A stretch of DNA of 64,000 nucleotides, taken from contig NC_134031.1 of assembly GCF_964204645.1 (NCBI RefSeq), positions 8,720,501 through 8,784,500 on the forward strand. Direction: 5' to 3'. Shown piece by piece: positions 47,359 through 59,130 of the stretch. Origin of the DNA: Tubulanus polymorphus (taxonomy: Eukaryota > Nemertea > Palaeonemertea > Tubulaniformes > Tubulanidae). A program made the position numbers and the translations under genes. Positions within the stretch are counted from its first letter, which is position 1, and every line of letters begins with the position of its first letter. The notes under the pieces were generated by a model. It worked only from the letters and a program-made list of their open reading frames with translations, had not been told where the DNA came from and ran no database searches.

Positions 47359-47360
47359 TT

Positions 47361-49500
47361 TGTATTGATTTGGAGAGGGTTTGTTTGTTTTGTACATAGT
47401 GTTATTACTTTTCCCTCCTCCAATCGAACTTCAGTATTTCTAACTCATTGGTAATTCTAGCTGGTAAGGTAGCTACCCAGTGGATAAATTTCCCCAAGTG
47501 AAAATATTATCCACTAGTAGCGTCCCAAGGGGGCTAAACACTTAGATTCAAACAGGTCCAACTTGATGATCTTAACCGCCCAAGAATGCCGTTGGTCCCA
47601 CGTGTCCTTAGCACTATCAGCCTGTTGCTGAATTTGGGCGGAAAAATAGCTGAATTATGAGCGAAAATGGGCTGAAAATGAGCTGGAAATGAGCAGAAAA
47701 TTGTCTAGCTGAAAATGAGCTGAAATAAGGGGGAATTTATAAGTGCCTGAAAATTCAGCTAGATTTCAGCTCAAATTACGCCTGGCAACAAAAGGCTGGA
47801 AATGAGCTGAAAATGTGCTGGAATTTCAGTGTCTTCTATTTCAGCTCATTTTCAACTCAAATTCATCCAGAAATCCTGAAAATTTTTTAATCATGTTATC
47901 ACAAACAAAAAAACCTTCACCATCTAAACTTGTGTTTTGATGAAATTCTGCTTGAAAGAGGAATTTTACATAGGAGCCTCATGATTCATTAGGTATGGTA
48001 ATGCCCCATAATTTGATTTGATTTCAGGAGCCTGTCATGGTCAACATCTGCCGAATGCGTACGCAGTAAGAGGACCTGGCCACCACAATTCAATCCCGAC
48101 GAGCTTTGGGAGCATATTAAATGAGATAAATCAGCTGGCACCTTAAGAAAATTACATAGTATGGCAGTACAAAGAGCAACCTTAGTAGTGACATAGGCCT
48201 AGCCTTATAATGTGAATTCTATGTGTGATGATTTAATAAAGATTTTCAAAGTAAAAATTATTCAAGTCTTATTCGGATTTTTAGTCTCGACTGTGGGCAT
48301 TTTTTGGTGGAATGTGAAAACCTTATTGCCAATAATCTTCTGAAACGTAATGGGTAGGGATGAAAATATGTGATGCTACCAAGGGTACTAAGGTTTTTCA
48401 CGAACGCCACGCAACGCAATTTTCATCGCAAATCCTAGAGTACCACCAAATTTGCAAAAATCTCCGTATACACTAAAATCCACGCAAATAAGAGGAGGAA
48501 GAATCCAGCTATAGAGGCGTTTAAGTAATATATTGACGCAATATATCAATCTGCAATTAGGTTTTACTATTGGACTGGTTCCCGTTGCGTAAAAATTGCT
48601 AATCACTATCGCGAATACCACACGCAACGCACACTGATTTTCATCGCAAATGGTCTCGCAAACTTGCGTAACGTTTTGATCTTAAAATAGGGATTGTCCC
48701 CATTATTTATTTAATTGGCTGGTAAATTTTGTTTGATTTTTCGATTGAGTGTCCCTTACAGACCCACCACACCTGCCGGGAGCGAAACAGGGGGTTTGAT
48801 TTTGAAATCGGAAATCGAAGTACAGATATAGATGTGTGATCGGCGGTCGAGTTAACAGAATATTTTCAAATCGAAGTACATAATTGGAAATTCGGTTCCG
48901 GTTCATCCAAACAATCTTCCATTCAGTCTGAACCGGCAAGCGACTGATTGGGATGAATTTTTCTGGCTGCCTAATTACTTTAATACTAATCTATTACTAT
49001 TTAATACAATGAGATTCTGGAAACAGCTATATTACAAGATCATTTTGTCCATTTTTATATTTTTTGGTCGTTTTCTACGTGTAAATAGTCCGATAGTTTA
49101 TTGTGGTTTTTTTTCTCGGGTAGATGTTGATGTAGAAGTCTTCTAAGTTGATGATCCCGCGTGTTGACTAGATAGGAAGAAAGCACATTTCGAAATGCAA
49201 ATTTTCCAGATGAGAGTATGGCCCTGGGGTATCCGAAGTGTAGTTGTATGAAACCGACGGTGCAGCTCCAATGAGGATGGGTTTCTCCGTCAAGGGGGAC
49301 GCAGTTGGTACTTCACATCTGGTGCTGAATTTGCCTAAAAGTATAAGTTTTACACTGGGAGCAGTTATGTGTTTCTAATATACAGTGAGTTAGGTCCGTG
49401 AATGTATCGCAATCAAACGGACAGTGCTATGCGTATTGATGGACCGTCAGTAAGAATGCGGCACAGACACGTGAATATTGAATACATGTTTGTACACTTA
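47361..49500. other. Non-coding; GAGCTGAAAAT cluster at 47636-47880
   Basis: Between 47636 and 47880 the word GAGCTGAAAAT and its inverse ATTTCAGCTC occur about a dozen times at irregular spacing, forming many possible hairpins. At 48400-48680 the words CACGCAACGCA and TTTTCATCGCAAAT appear twice as a degenerate direct repeat. No gene. Confidence 0.5.
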
Positions 49501-49501
49501 C

Positions 49502-49547
49502 ATATATCAGGGAAGTGTGATGTCTCATCACACTTCCCTGCATATAT
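49502..49547. repeat. Perfect 15-bp hairpin with 3-nt loop
   Basis: CAGGGAAGTGTGATG, TCT, CATCACACTTCCCTG, extended by ATATAT on both sides with one bulged base. It lies in the probable 3' UTR of the minus-strand LINE. Confidence 0.8.
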
Positions 49548-49910
49548 ACAGTCTTGATCGGGTTTTATTGACATTGTCACGATTAGGTTTTTGGTAGCTT
49601 TTAATGAGACTGATGTCAAGAGGCAACTTTCCAGTCACCATTGCGCGTAGATAGACTGAGCTTGCTATCCTAAGATCACAAACGGAGGCAGCGTTCCAGC
49701 TATCGTGGCATGAGCCTGAGTTTACAGTCAAAACATCAGAAACAGTAAACTAATAAACTAATGCGTATGTGATGATATAGAGCAAAAGTGGGCAGACAGT
49801 TCTATGCGTATTGATAGACCGTCATCCCTGTTCGATCTAAATCAGAACATACCTCAAGTGTCAAAGTCGGGATATGTAGGTGTAAGTAATAAAAAAGGCG
49901 TTGGGTTTTA

Positions 49911-52900
49911 TTAATAGACTACGCTAATGGTGTCGATTGTGATTCTGTTTACTACGTTCAGTCCGTTTGCATCCAGGTGTATAAGTACATTGTTAAGAGT
50001 CCAAATATGAAGGTTTTGTTGAAGCATGATTTCTTGGTTTAGGCGATCTATTAGCGAGTTTTTGAAATACATTATAGTGTTGATGCGGCCAGAGCCTTGT
50101 TCTAAATTGTAGTGATTTTTGTACAAAATGGATTGTGCGAGAAACAAAAGGTAGTTCGCGAGTGTGCGTTTGAAGAAATCTCGTTCTATTGTTTTAGTAA
50201 TTCCTGTGTAGACGATGTCTTGAGTGATATTTATTGGTGTGTCTAGTATGCGTTGAATGATTGGTTGTATAGATGAATATAATTGCTGTGCTTCTGTGCA
50301 TGAGAATACTACATGGTCATTCGTTGCCGCGCGTCCACAAATTTTACAATTTGGATCAGTTTTTATTTTCCAAAGTACTAGTTTTGAAGCTGTTGCCAGA
50401 GTATTATGCAGTAATTTCCAATGAATATCACTAAATCGTCTATCAATATGATTATTATAAACTTCATTCCAAATTTCCGGCCAGTTCAGATCAGCATTTA
50501 ACATTTCAGTAATTTTGGTTTGCCCTATCGGTGTGATTTGATGGAGATTTTTTAATAATAGAATTCCATAAATTTGAGATGATAAAAGTTGTCCTATAGT
50601 ACACACTATATTACCAAATTGTACATAGATTTTTGGTAATTCATCGGGATCTAAATTTTGGTCAGACAGAATTAGTTTCCAATGTTGCGGTATCGTATTG
50701 TATATACATGTGTGTTTAAATTTATTTGTTAATGGAATTTCGTTAAATGCTTTGTAGTTGCCACGATTATCGAATAGATGTCGTAGATTGGTTATACCGT
50801 GATGTATGTATTCTGTGAAATTGGTTTTCTTGTTGAGCTTAATTTTTGGGTTGCCAAAAATAGGTTTTTGCAGAATTTCGGTAATGGTCTCAGTTGTAAC
50901 TAGATGTTGTTGAAAAACTGTCCATGATTTTAATAGATGTCTGTAGTAGTCATTTGTAATGACTTTTTTGGGTATTTCATTGTGAATGATGTTTGAAATA
51001 TTCCAGCCTGGGCCTAGATATTTTTGCAGATTGTAGTTGATAAGTGGTTTCCAGTGTGTTGGTTTTAGAGCGTGGTTTATCATCGTCTTAATTGCCTGTG
51101 TTTGTTGTCTGTATTTAATGTTGTGTAAGTCGAGACCTCCGTGTTCGATTTTTTTATGTATTATGTCTTTACTGACAAGGCGTTTTCCATTATCCCATAG
51201 GAAATTGATGATTTATGGTTCAAAGATTTTGATATATTTATCTGGAATTGGAAAAATCTCGGAAGTGTACCATAATATAGGTAGTATAAAAGAGTTTATG
51301 ACAACCTTTTTGCCATGTAAAGATAATTTAGTTTGGCGCCAAAGATTTATGATATTTTGAATTATTTTCGGATTCCAGTTTAAATCATCAGTATTTTCAT
51401 TGCCGAAATGAATTCCATAAATTTTCATGGATTTCTTCCAATTTAAGTCTAAAGGTTTATCGTTTCTAGCTTTCCAAGATCCTATCCACATACACTCAGT
51501 TTTATCTTTATTAATTTTTGCACCCGATGCTCTTTCAAACAGAGTTAAGGTTGTAAGGACTTGATTCAATGATTAGAACTAAGTCGGTTAGACATAATGT
51601 AGTGTCATCTGCAAATTGTTTGATTTTAATTTCTGTGTCATCTGGTAGTTTTACTCCTTTGATATTGTTGTTTTCGCGTATTTTAATTGCTAATGGTTCC
51701 GCTGCTATTATGTAGAGTATTGCGCTCATGGGACATCCCTGTCTTACGCCTCTTTCTAAGGTGAAGGGTTTAGTTAAGAAGCCGTTACTTTTAATTCTGG
51801 ATTTTGGATTTGAATAGCAAGTCTTGATGTACCGAATTAGATTTCCTCCAAAACCGAAAGATTCTAAAGTTTTAAACATATATGGCCAGTCAACACGATC
51901 AAAAGCTTTCATTTGATCGATGGTCACTAAAAATGCGTCTAAATTATCATTATTAACGTAATCAATTAAGTCTCTTATGATATGACCATTGTCTTGAATT
52001 CGACGTCCCTTTACGCTACATGTCTGGTCTGGGTGTATTATGTCTGTTAGACAGTTAATTAATCTGTTAGCGAGAACTTTTGTGAATATTTTGTAATCTG
52101 TACATAGTAATGAGATTGGTCTCCAATTTTTCAAGTCTGTTTTGTCATTTTTCTTATGAATTAATGAAATAATACCAGTTTGCATTGATTTAGAAAGTCT
52201 ATTTTCTTGTATACACGCATGTTCTAATTGTAGAAAGTCATTTTGGAGAGTATGCCAAAATATTCTATAAAATTCAATAGGTAGTCCGTCTATACCAGGG
52301 GATTTATTATTTTGGAAAGATTTGACTGAATTTGTTAATTCGTCGATTTCTATTTCGGAGTCATGCTGGAGTTTCTTTTGATTAGAAATTTTAGGTAGAT
52401 AACTCAGGAATAGATTTTGGGTTTCTAAATCCGTTTCTTCTTTTCTATATAAGTCTTTATAAAATTTTAGTTGAATTTTTTCAATGTCTTTTTGACCAGT
52501 TTTAATTTCACCCAGATTATTTTTGAGAGTCCTGATGTGATTCTTTTTAGCGCGCTGTTTTTCATAATTTGCAAAGAAGGTACTTGTTTTCTCCCCAAAT
52601 TCTCTCCACTCAATTTTAGATCTTATCATTGCACTTTTTGCTTTTTCAAAGTCGAAGTCACGAATACGCTTGGTAAGATATTCAATTTGATTTTGGTTAG
52701 TGTTTACTCCTAAATCAGAAAGTTTTTCGAGAATGAATAATTCAGATTCTAATGATTTCTTAAGATTGTTTTTAATTCTGCGGAGTTCTAATGCAAAATT
52801 TATAGATCTTTGTTTTATTTGAATTTTGCCCTCTTCCCACCATTCAATAATCGATTCATAAAACTGTTTGTGATTTTGCCATTGATTCCGAAATTCTGTT

Positions 52901-53090
52901 ATCATAGTGATGTAATTAGGGTTTTTAAGTAGTTCTTTGTTGAGATGCCAGTATCCCTTGCTACGTTTGACTTGAGAAGTGTTAATTGTCAATTCGACGA
53001 TCTTGTGATCGGAATGAATATAGTTGATATGTTTCACCTGTTCTATGTCTGGCTGTAAAGTGTCTGATACATAGAATCAAATTTGCGTAA
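49911..53090 (-). mobile_element. 5'-truncated L1/Tx1-like LINE, ORF2
   Basis: The minus strand encodes most of ORF2. The last residues of the endonuclease (SDTLQPDIEQ, SDHKIVEL) are followed by RT motifs SPGIDGLPIEFY, NWRPISLLCTDYK, AFDRVDW, GVRQGCPMSAILY and FADDTTLCL. The C-terminal domain ends with a zinc-knuckle-like CKICGRAATNDHVVFSC. Damage is light: one frameshift near 51560 and one in-frame TAA near 51213. Most of the endonuclease and ORF1 are absent, so the insert is 5' truncated near 53090. The 3' UTR probably extends to about 49420, where CTATGCGTATTGATGGACCGTC, also seen at 49802, forms a direct repeat. Confidence 0.88.
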
Positions 53091-53557
53091 CGTTAGCGAA
53101 TAAGGTCCCGGGGCTAAGTTGTAGATATCGATCATGGTGGTCTGTCGCCGGTTTCTGTGAGCACATCTTCGCCATCTGCCACTGTGATACAATACTAAGA
53201 ATTCGACTGTAAGACATCCTCCACAGGTTAACTAAGAGCTAATTTTAAAAACTTTCAGGGAATGGGTCAACAAATGTAAAACCCAGAACAAAGGCTTCCG
53301 ACAAAACACACTGAACATAATTCCGTTATTTAATCATCTTTATTTGTTAAACTATTCATTATCAAATAAAACAACATCTAAATGAAAAATATAAATTATC
53401 AAGGTATGAAGGAAAAAGAAGATACTGACCTATGCGGTTTGTTTTTAGGCAGAGGTGCGCCTATGTTAAGTAAACGATGCTGAAAAAATATCAAAAACGT
53501 ATATGATCATAAAAAATCGTATTTTAGTTGAATTGAAATTTAGCTCACCTTGCAGGA

Positions 53558-54010
53558 AATGGGTCGTCGAGTGCCGTGTTACTGCCCTAAGTGTGATGGG
53601 CTCCTCGTGAATAACAAAACAAGAAACCGTCAGAGAAATGGAGGTATAATAGATTGTGACTTATCAGTTAGAAAAAAAATATTATAAATTTTGAATCCAG
53701 ACCAAAAGATATCAATACAATACAACATCCTGGGCTTGCATTTCAAGTGTCAATAGAGGAGGATCAATCGAATGAAAATACTGATGATAATGACTTCAAT
53801 GGCGGAAACGATGACTTCAATGGCGGAAACGATGATGATGGTGGTGGTGGTGGTGGTGGTGGTGGTGGTGGTGGTGGTGGTGGTGGTGGTGGTGGTGGTG
53901 GTGGTGGTGGTGGTGGTGGTGGTGGTGGTGATGGTGATGGTGATGGTGATGGTGATGGTGATGATGATGATGATGATGATGATCCCCCTATAGTACATGG
54001 CCTCACCTAG
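53558..54010 (+). CDS. Cys-rich N-terminal fragment and acidic low-complexity ORF
   Basis: ATG at 53558 begins MGRRVPCYCPKCDGLLVNNK, a CxCxxC motif resembling the N-termini of some animal DNA-transposon proteins. A frame break near 53640 or an intron separates it from the ORF at 53747-54010 (SIEEDQSNENTDDNDF), which is acidic and then runs into poly-Gly/Asp encoded by the microsatellite. I cannot name it. Confidence 0.3.
53831..53980. repeat. (GGT)n/(GAT)n microsatellite
   Basis: About 150 bp of GGT triplets grading into GGTGAT and GAT. Just before it, GATGACTTCAATGGCGGAAAC is duplicated. All long ORFs across this region are low-complexity artefacts, except possibly the acidic frame described above. 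Confidence 0.97.
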
Positions 54011-55244
54011 TCCTCTCAACACGCAGGACCAATCTCCAAGTACACTACCACGTAAACCTTGGGGGTACTGGTATTCCAAATTGCATTCCTGCTTATCCTG
54101 CTTTGACTAGAAAAATTATAGGTGATGTTGCTCAAGACCAAAATTTTCGTTTCTTTGTAAAAGAGAGTTGTCTAATTGCATTTTGTTTGTTTGCAGTTCC
54201 TTTTTTAATTATTTTTACGAGTCCATTACAGAATGTTTGGAATATTTGCAAGGCTTACGGCCATAAAACGTTTACTTCTCAACCGATCCCCACATTGTTA
54301 AAGGAAAATTCCACGGGACCAATGAGACGTGTAGATTCTGGACCAATGAGAGGTGGGACTATATCAAGCAGTTCATGAACCCCTCTAATCTAAAGTCAAC
54401 ATCTGTAGAAGCCCAATCGTATAGCTATTTCATTGCCTCTAGAGCGATCGGCGAGATTTATCAATTTACCAAGAGAGGATAGATTGTGTAAATTATGTAA
54501 TGTTTTTGAAAATTAGAGTTTAGAGCTGTTCAGAGTGTTAATAATGTATAGGCCTACCGGTAGGGCCTACCTAGAATCTCCCAATTGGGACAGCTAAACA
54601 AAATTCAGGACTTTTCCTACTGACATTATTCCAAAGGTTTCGAAATCCTGAATACTACTCGATTAAATTTATAATAGATTCGAATTTTTGTGTGTTTCGA
54701 TGTATCATGTGTATAGTATTTAGGGCCTATATATTGCTACACTATCAGGCTGCCCGGTCTTTTTCTTAATATTTCAGTAATGTGAATTTTCAAATGTATT
54801 GGTCGAATTGTTGTAGGCCCTATTGTAAAATTCTGAAGTTTGTAAATTTCACTCTGTAGCCCTACGTGTCGACCCGGAAAGGATGTATGAGTATAATGAA
54901 GAGTTTTATTGAATTGAATTGTTTAGCTTCGTTCCGTGTGCAGTATATAGAGTTTGCATTTTACTCGGGCCTAAATCCCCACATGACACCCTCAAAGCCC
55001 CACGGCCTGTGAAACTATAAAAAAACGAAACGACCCTTGAATTGAATTTAAGACTGTTGACACCAACGACACCGGGAGCCGGCCGAAGAATAATATCATG
55101 ATTGGCATCATGAATATGAGTTTAGTGAACGAAAACGACGTGAAGGGAAGAAACAACTCGAAGTTCGACGGGGTCCAAGATAAGATTCTTCAGCGTTTGA
55201 CGAATTATGGTAGGCCTAATAATGTAGGCCTAATGTCTATTTCA
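54011..55244. other. Non-coding stretch
   Basis: The ORF at 54103-54378 has a hydrophobic segment but no recognised domain. Several GTAGGCCTA words; no other structure seen. Confidence 0.35.
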
Positions 55245-55794
55245 ACTAATGTCTATTTATTAATTGATGAGACCTGTTTTTCTGGGATATTTTGCTTACT
55301 TTTTGGGGTACATACCTCATTTATGTCTTAACAGAATGCCAAAAATCGCGGACAACAACTGAATATCCGATATATTTCCAGTTCTGTACCAATTAGATGG
55401 ATTGGCAAAAAGACTCCTTAAGTCCAGTTGAATGAGAGAGAAAATCCTCCATTTTGTCAAATTTCTTCGATTTGAACATTGTTACCATGCCTACGCCACC
55501 CTGATTTAGTTGTTGAGACCTCACAAGAAAAATAACTTCATTTCGTAGGCATGGTGACAATGTAAAAATTCAAGAAATTTCACAAAATGGAGGATTTTCT
55601 CTCTCATTCAACTGGACTTAAGGAGTCTTTTTGCCAATCCATCTAATTGGTACAGAACTGGAAATATATCGGATATTCAGTTGTTGTCCGCGATTTTTGG
55701 CATTCTGTTAAGACATAAATGAGGTATGTACCCCAAAAAGTAAGCAAAATATCCAAGAAAAACAGGTCTCATCAATTGATAAATAGACATTAGT
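55245..55794. repeat. 550-bp palindrome, 251-bp arms without indels
   Basis: Arms 55245-55495 and 55544-55794 are inverted copies with only a few mismatches, and symmetric to the base (position pairs sum to 111039 at both ends). The 48-bp spacer follows CATGCCTACG. No ORF of interest. Confidence 0.93.
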
Positions 55795-57248
55795 TAGTTA
55801 CCTAATCGTTGGTGGTAAGCTTTTTATAATCGGATGGGCTGTGGTTTGTGAAAATATCCGATCGTGAAACTAAACCACAGACAGGTTACTGACTATATTT
55901 CAACCTGACTTGAGAGCATTCCGGGTGGCCTAGCTCGCTAATTTTTGGTAGTACATACCTGATAAAGGTCTTAATAAGACCAGAAAGGACAAGCAGTCGA
56001 CCTAAAACATCACTTTTTAATCCATTAGAAACTGTATTGAAGTATATCCAAAAAGTCTTCACTGAAAGGGGTTAAATGAAGAGAAGTGACTCCATGATTT
56101 GAAAGTTTAACAATATGTTTCCATGCCTACGTACCAAACTTCAGTTGGTAGGCATGGAAACATATTGTTAAACTTTCAAATCATGGAGTCTCTTTTCTCT
56201 CAGGAACCCCTTTCAGTGTAGTCTAGTACCTAGCCGTTGTTCCTGAAACAACGTCTAGGGCGAAAGTGCTCATATAAGGTTAATTTTCGTCCCTCATTTT
56301 GAGGGACGAGGCTTTGAGCGTCTATTTCACCCCTTAAAACACCATCAACTTTCCTCAAACTGACTGTTCTGTAATCAGATGGAAGTTTACTATTGTTTGT
56401 GCATAAATTTGTAATCCTAAGTAGCTTTTGACGATCGTAGTAGCTCAAAACTTTTGACTAGTCGCCTCAAAAAACAGTTGAAGTGAAGCACCATAACAAA
56501 TATGGCAGCTTTTCGTGGTGCATGATGGGAGTGTAAATTACGGATTCGAACTTAAACTTGGTGCCAATGCAGATATTATTCTTGTTTCAAATTATTAAGG
56601 TTAAAATTGACCAAAATCTTTGCGGTTTATCAACAAGAAATAACATTTAGAGAAATTTTAGAGAGACATATTGAATTTTCACATTTTATTAATTCAGTCC
56701 GTATTGGAAATCCCGATAGTGGCAATAAATTCAAATCAAATCAATAAATTCTCCGGTTCGCGATTAAAATCATCAAAAAATTTATTATAAAAAACGTTTT
56801 CAAAGTCAACAAGGTAACTAATTTATTTATTTTGGTACAAAGGTTTGATTTGACAATAAAATCAGTTGTTGCATTGCAATTAACAGGAGTTAACCTCTAT
56901 ATGATACTTTAGCGTCAGACGTTGTACGGAACGGTAACAACGACTGGTATTCAGACTACTTTCAGTGAAGACTTTTTGGATATCCTTCAAAACAGTTTCG
57001 AATGGATTAAAAAATGATGATTTAGGTCGACTGCCTGTCCTTTCTGGTCCTATTAAGACCTTTGTCAGGTAGGCTATGTACTACCAAAAATTAGCGAGCT
57101 AGGCCACCCGGAATGCTCTCAAGTCAGGTTGAAATAGACATTAGTCAGTAATCTGACTGTGGTTTAGTTTCACGATCGGATATTTTCACAAACCACAAGC
57201 CCATCCGATTATAAAAAGCTTACCACCAACGATTAGGTAACTAACTAG
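55789..57248. repeat. Outer inverted repeat, ~280-bp arms
   Basis: 55789-56068 and 56959-57248 are inverted copies (for example CCTAATCGTTGGTGGTAAGC against its inverse ending at 57237) with several mismatches and about 11 bp of net indel. They enclose the 56060-56218 hairpin and about 740 bp of unshared DNA. The left arm starts where the 550-bp palindrome ends. Confidence 0.9.
56060..56218. repeat. 159-bp hairpin, perfect 43-bp core stem
   Basis: 56088-56130 and 56148-56190 are exact inverses with a 17-nt loop; the stem extends to 56060/56218 with mismatches. Its loop-proximal sequence TTTCCATGCCTAC parallels GTTACCATGCCTACG of the 550-bp palindrome. Confidence 0.95.
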
Positions 57249-58284
57249 CCTAATATGATGATTGAAGAACACACGGCACGGGGGGCTTGGGCCTTTTTTG
57301 GGCCGGGGCCCAGGGGTAGTTTCTGGTTGGGGCTGGGGTAATTGATAGTAAAGTATCTGTTATTCTGCCATAAATCAGAGAAAAAACCCAATTGGTTATT
57401 TAGCCATGTACGCTAAAGTTTCCGCACCGCATCAGGACAGATGCAGCGGAAACCACTGCGCATCCACGGCAACTTCCGAGCGCTGGTGAGCTGTCAATCA
57501 AAGTAGGCCTTATACACATTATACATTATAGGTAGTTTTTCTTTCTTAGAATTGTGAATTAAGCTAGACAGAGGTTTTTGAGAAAATCAATTGAACTTAA
57601 ACTGATCATGAACTTAGGGAAAGTTGCCGCACATGCGCAGTGGGTTCCATTAGGCCTAATAGGCCAGCGTAGATGAGCAGCTTAAAAGATTAAAAAAGAA
57701 TTTTGTCATTTAAAAATCAAAAGATGTTTCGAACTCCTCTCTAAATTAGATCATCAAGGTGTGAATCAAATCGACCGGGACTCTGAGAACATGTTAATTG
57801 AGTAGATTTCTAATTGAGTAGATAATTAAACCTGCGGTAGGCATGGAGAAATATAAATGAAGAAGTCCTACAATTCGAATTTTATGTGATAGAATTTATC
57901 ATTTAGAACCATAGGCCTACAGTAGTACACGGATCAATTATTTGACTACTAAAATGTAGAAATATACTTTGAAAAATAGAATTATGAGGAGAAATATGTA
58001 ATGTTTCTACAAGAATTAAACGGTTCAAAGGTTTTGTTCTGGGTTTATTAAATTCGGATAAGAATATTAGAACGCGAAAGCTGATGTAATGTTTCAAAAA
58101 AGCAATAAATTATTGATTGTATTGAATTGAATTTGTCCCGCTGGACAGAGCTCTTCAAGAGGATTGAGCTCACCAGACGGTGCCACTGAATAAGGCCGGA
58201 AGTGATTCACCAATGAAATATGCTCCGCCCCGAGGGGTGTCACAAAAATAAGGGGTAGGCCTATAACGTAATCTTAATGAATTA
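57249..58284. other. Non-coding stretch
   Basis: No gene or repeat recognised. A G-rich run (GGGCCGGGGCCCAGGGG) lies at about 57300. Confidence 0.35.
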
Positions 58285-58826
58285 CAGTCAACCCCGCATA
58301 AGTCGTCATCGAATTAGTCGTATCGTCACGTCTCTCGTATAATTATTCTGGTCCCGATTTTTTCTTTCTTTAAACGTTATGAAATTAGGCCTATGCTTAT
58401 AACTGGTAGGCCCACTTCAAAAGTCGCATTTTCATGTTAGTCGTATCAATTTTACAAGCAAAATCATCTGATTCCATTCAAATTACCTCGTGTAAGTCAT
58501 AGCCCGATATGCCAGCAAATTAACTTTCTTGTGACGTTGTCTGCGTGGTGCACTTGGCAGCTTTAATTGATTGATTGAGGGTAGATTTCAGCAATATAGG
58601 ATCTGCACTGTCAGCTCAGGATACGACCGGGAACATGACGAACCATGCTGGAATATGAGCGTTGTATATACCATATTATCACGGGTTATTCACGGAATTC
58701 GTATAAAACTACGACTTTTAGATAATTAAGCTCCTAAAAATACGACTTACACGTGACTCGTACACATCACGTAAGTCGTAGAAAAATTGTCAGTCCCGAG
58801 GGCTACGACTTATGCTGGGTGGACAG
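58285..58826. mobile_element. Pogo-like MITE, 0.54 kb
   Basis: Left end TA-CAGTCAACCCCGCATAAGTCGT and right end ACGACTTATGCTGGGTGGACAG-TA are inverted over about 24 bp with a few differences. The interior repeats AGTCGTA-type words. Non-coding. Confidence 0.6.
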
Positions 58827-58930
58827 TATAAATGCTTAAACTCTAGAATTATATTTACTGTTGTTTAATTTTGATACTGGATTAAACTTACACCAACATG
58901 TAGATTTAGGAAAGTCTGTGTTAGTTTATA

Positions 58931-59130
58931 CAGTCGAACCTCGTTCTAACTACCTCGGAACTTATGAACCATTGCTTGTAACGTACGAAAAAAAAAACCC
59001 TGGCTAAATCCTTTGCATTTACAGTTAAATTTCATCGGAAACAACAACCCATTTTCAAATGAACTTTCGGTTATAACGACCTTAGTTTTTGAGTCCTATT
59101 ACATATTTTCAACGGTTCTAACGATCGCTA
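58931..59130. mobile_element. Tigger-like terminal fragment
   Basis: CAGTCGAACCTCGTTCTAAC after a TA is a typical Tigger/pogo end. Internal words (GGTTATAACGACC, GGTTCTAACGATCG) are degenerate repeats of it. The other end was not found. Confidence 0.4.

Larger units (their letters stand above)
42360..47360 (+). mobile_element. Degenerate DIRS-type tyrosine-recombinase retrotransposon
   Basis: Plus-strand remnants in DIRS order: gag-like ORF, RT, RNase H, then tyrosine recombinase (YR). It is recognisable from LRSVLRTVRPGEWLASLDLA (RT), FATDASLEGWGAL (RNase H) and CRAHDVRGLSKSWA with AFYMRDV (YR). Many frameshifts, a stop-interrupted gag and deletions in RT (the YxDD box is missing) show it is dead. 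A tandem-repeat block is inserted in the gag part. Terminal or split repeats were not resolved, so the edges are approximate. Confidence 0.82.

Noticed and set aside
53750-54079. Long low-complexity ORFs in several frames (poly-Gly, poly-Val, poly-Pro, poly-Thr)
   Set aside because: They are all readings of one GGT/GAT microsatellite; only the acidic frame upstream has any independent content.
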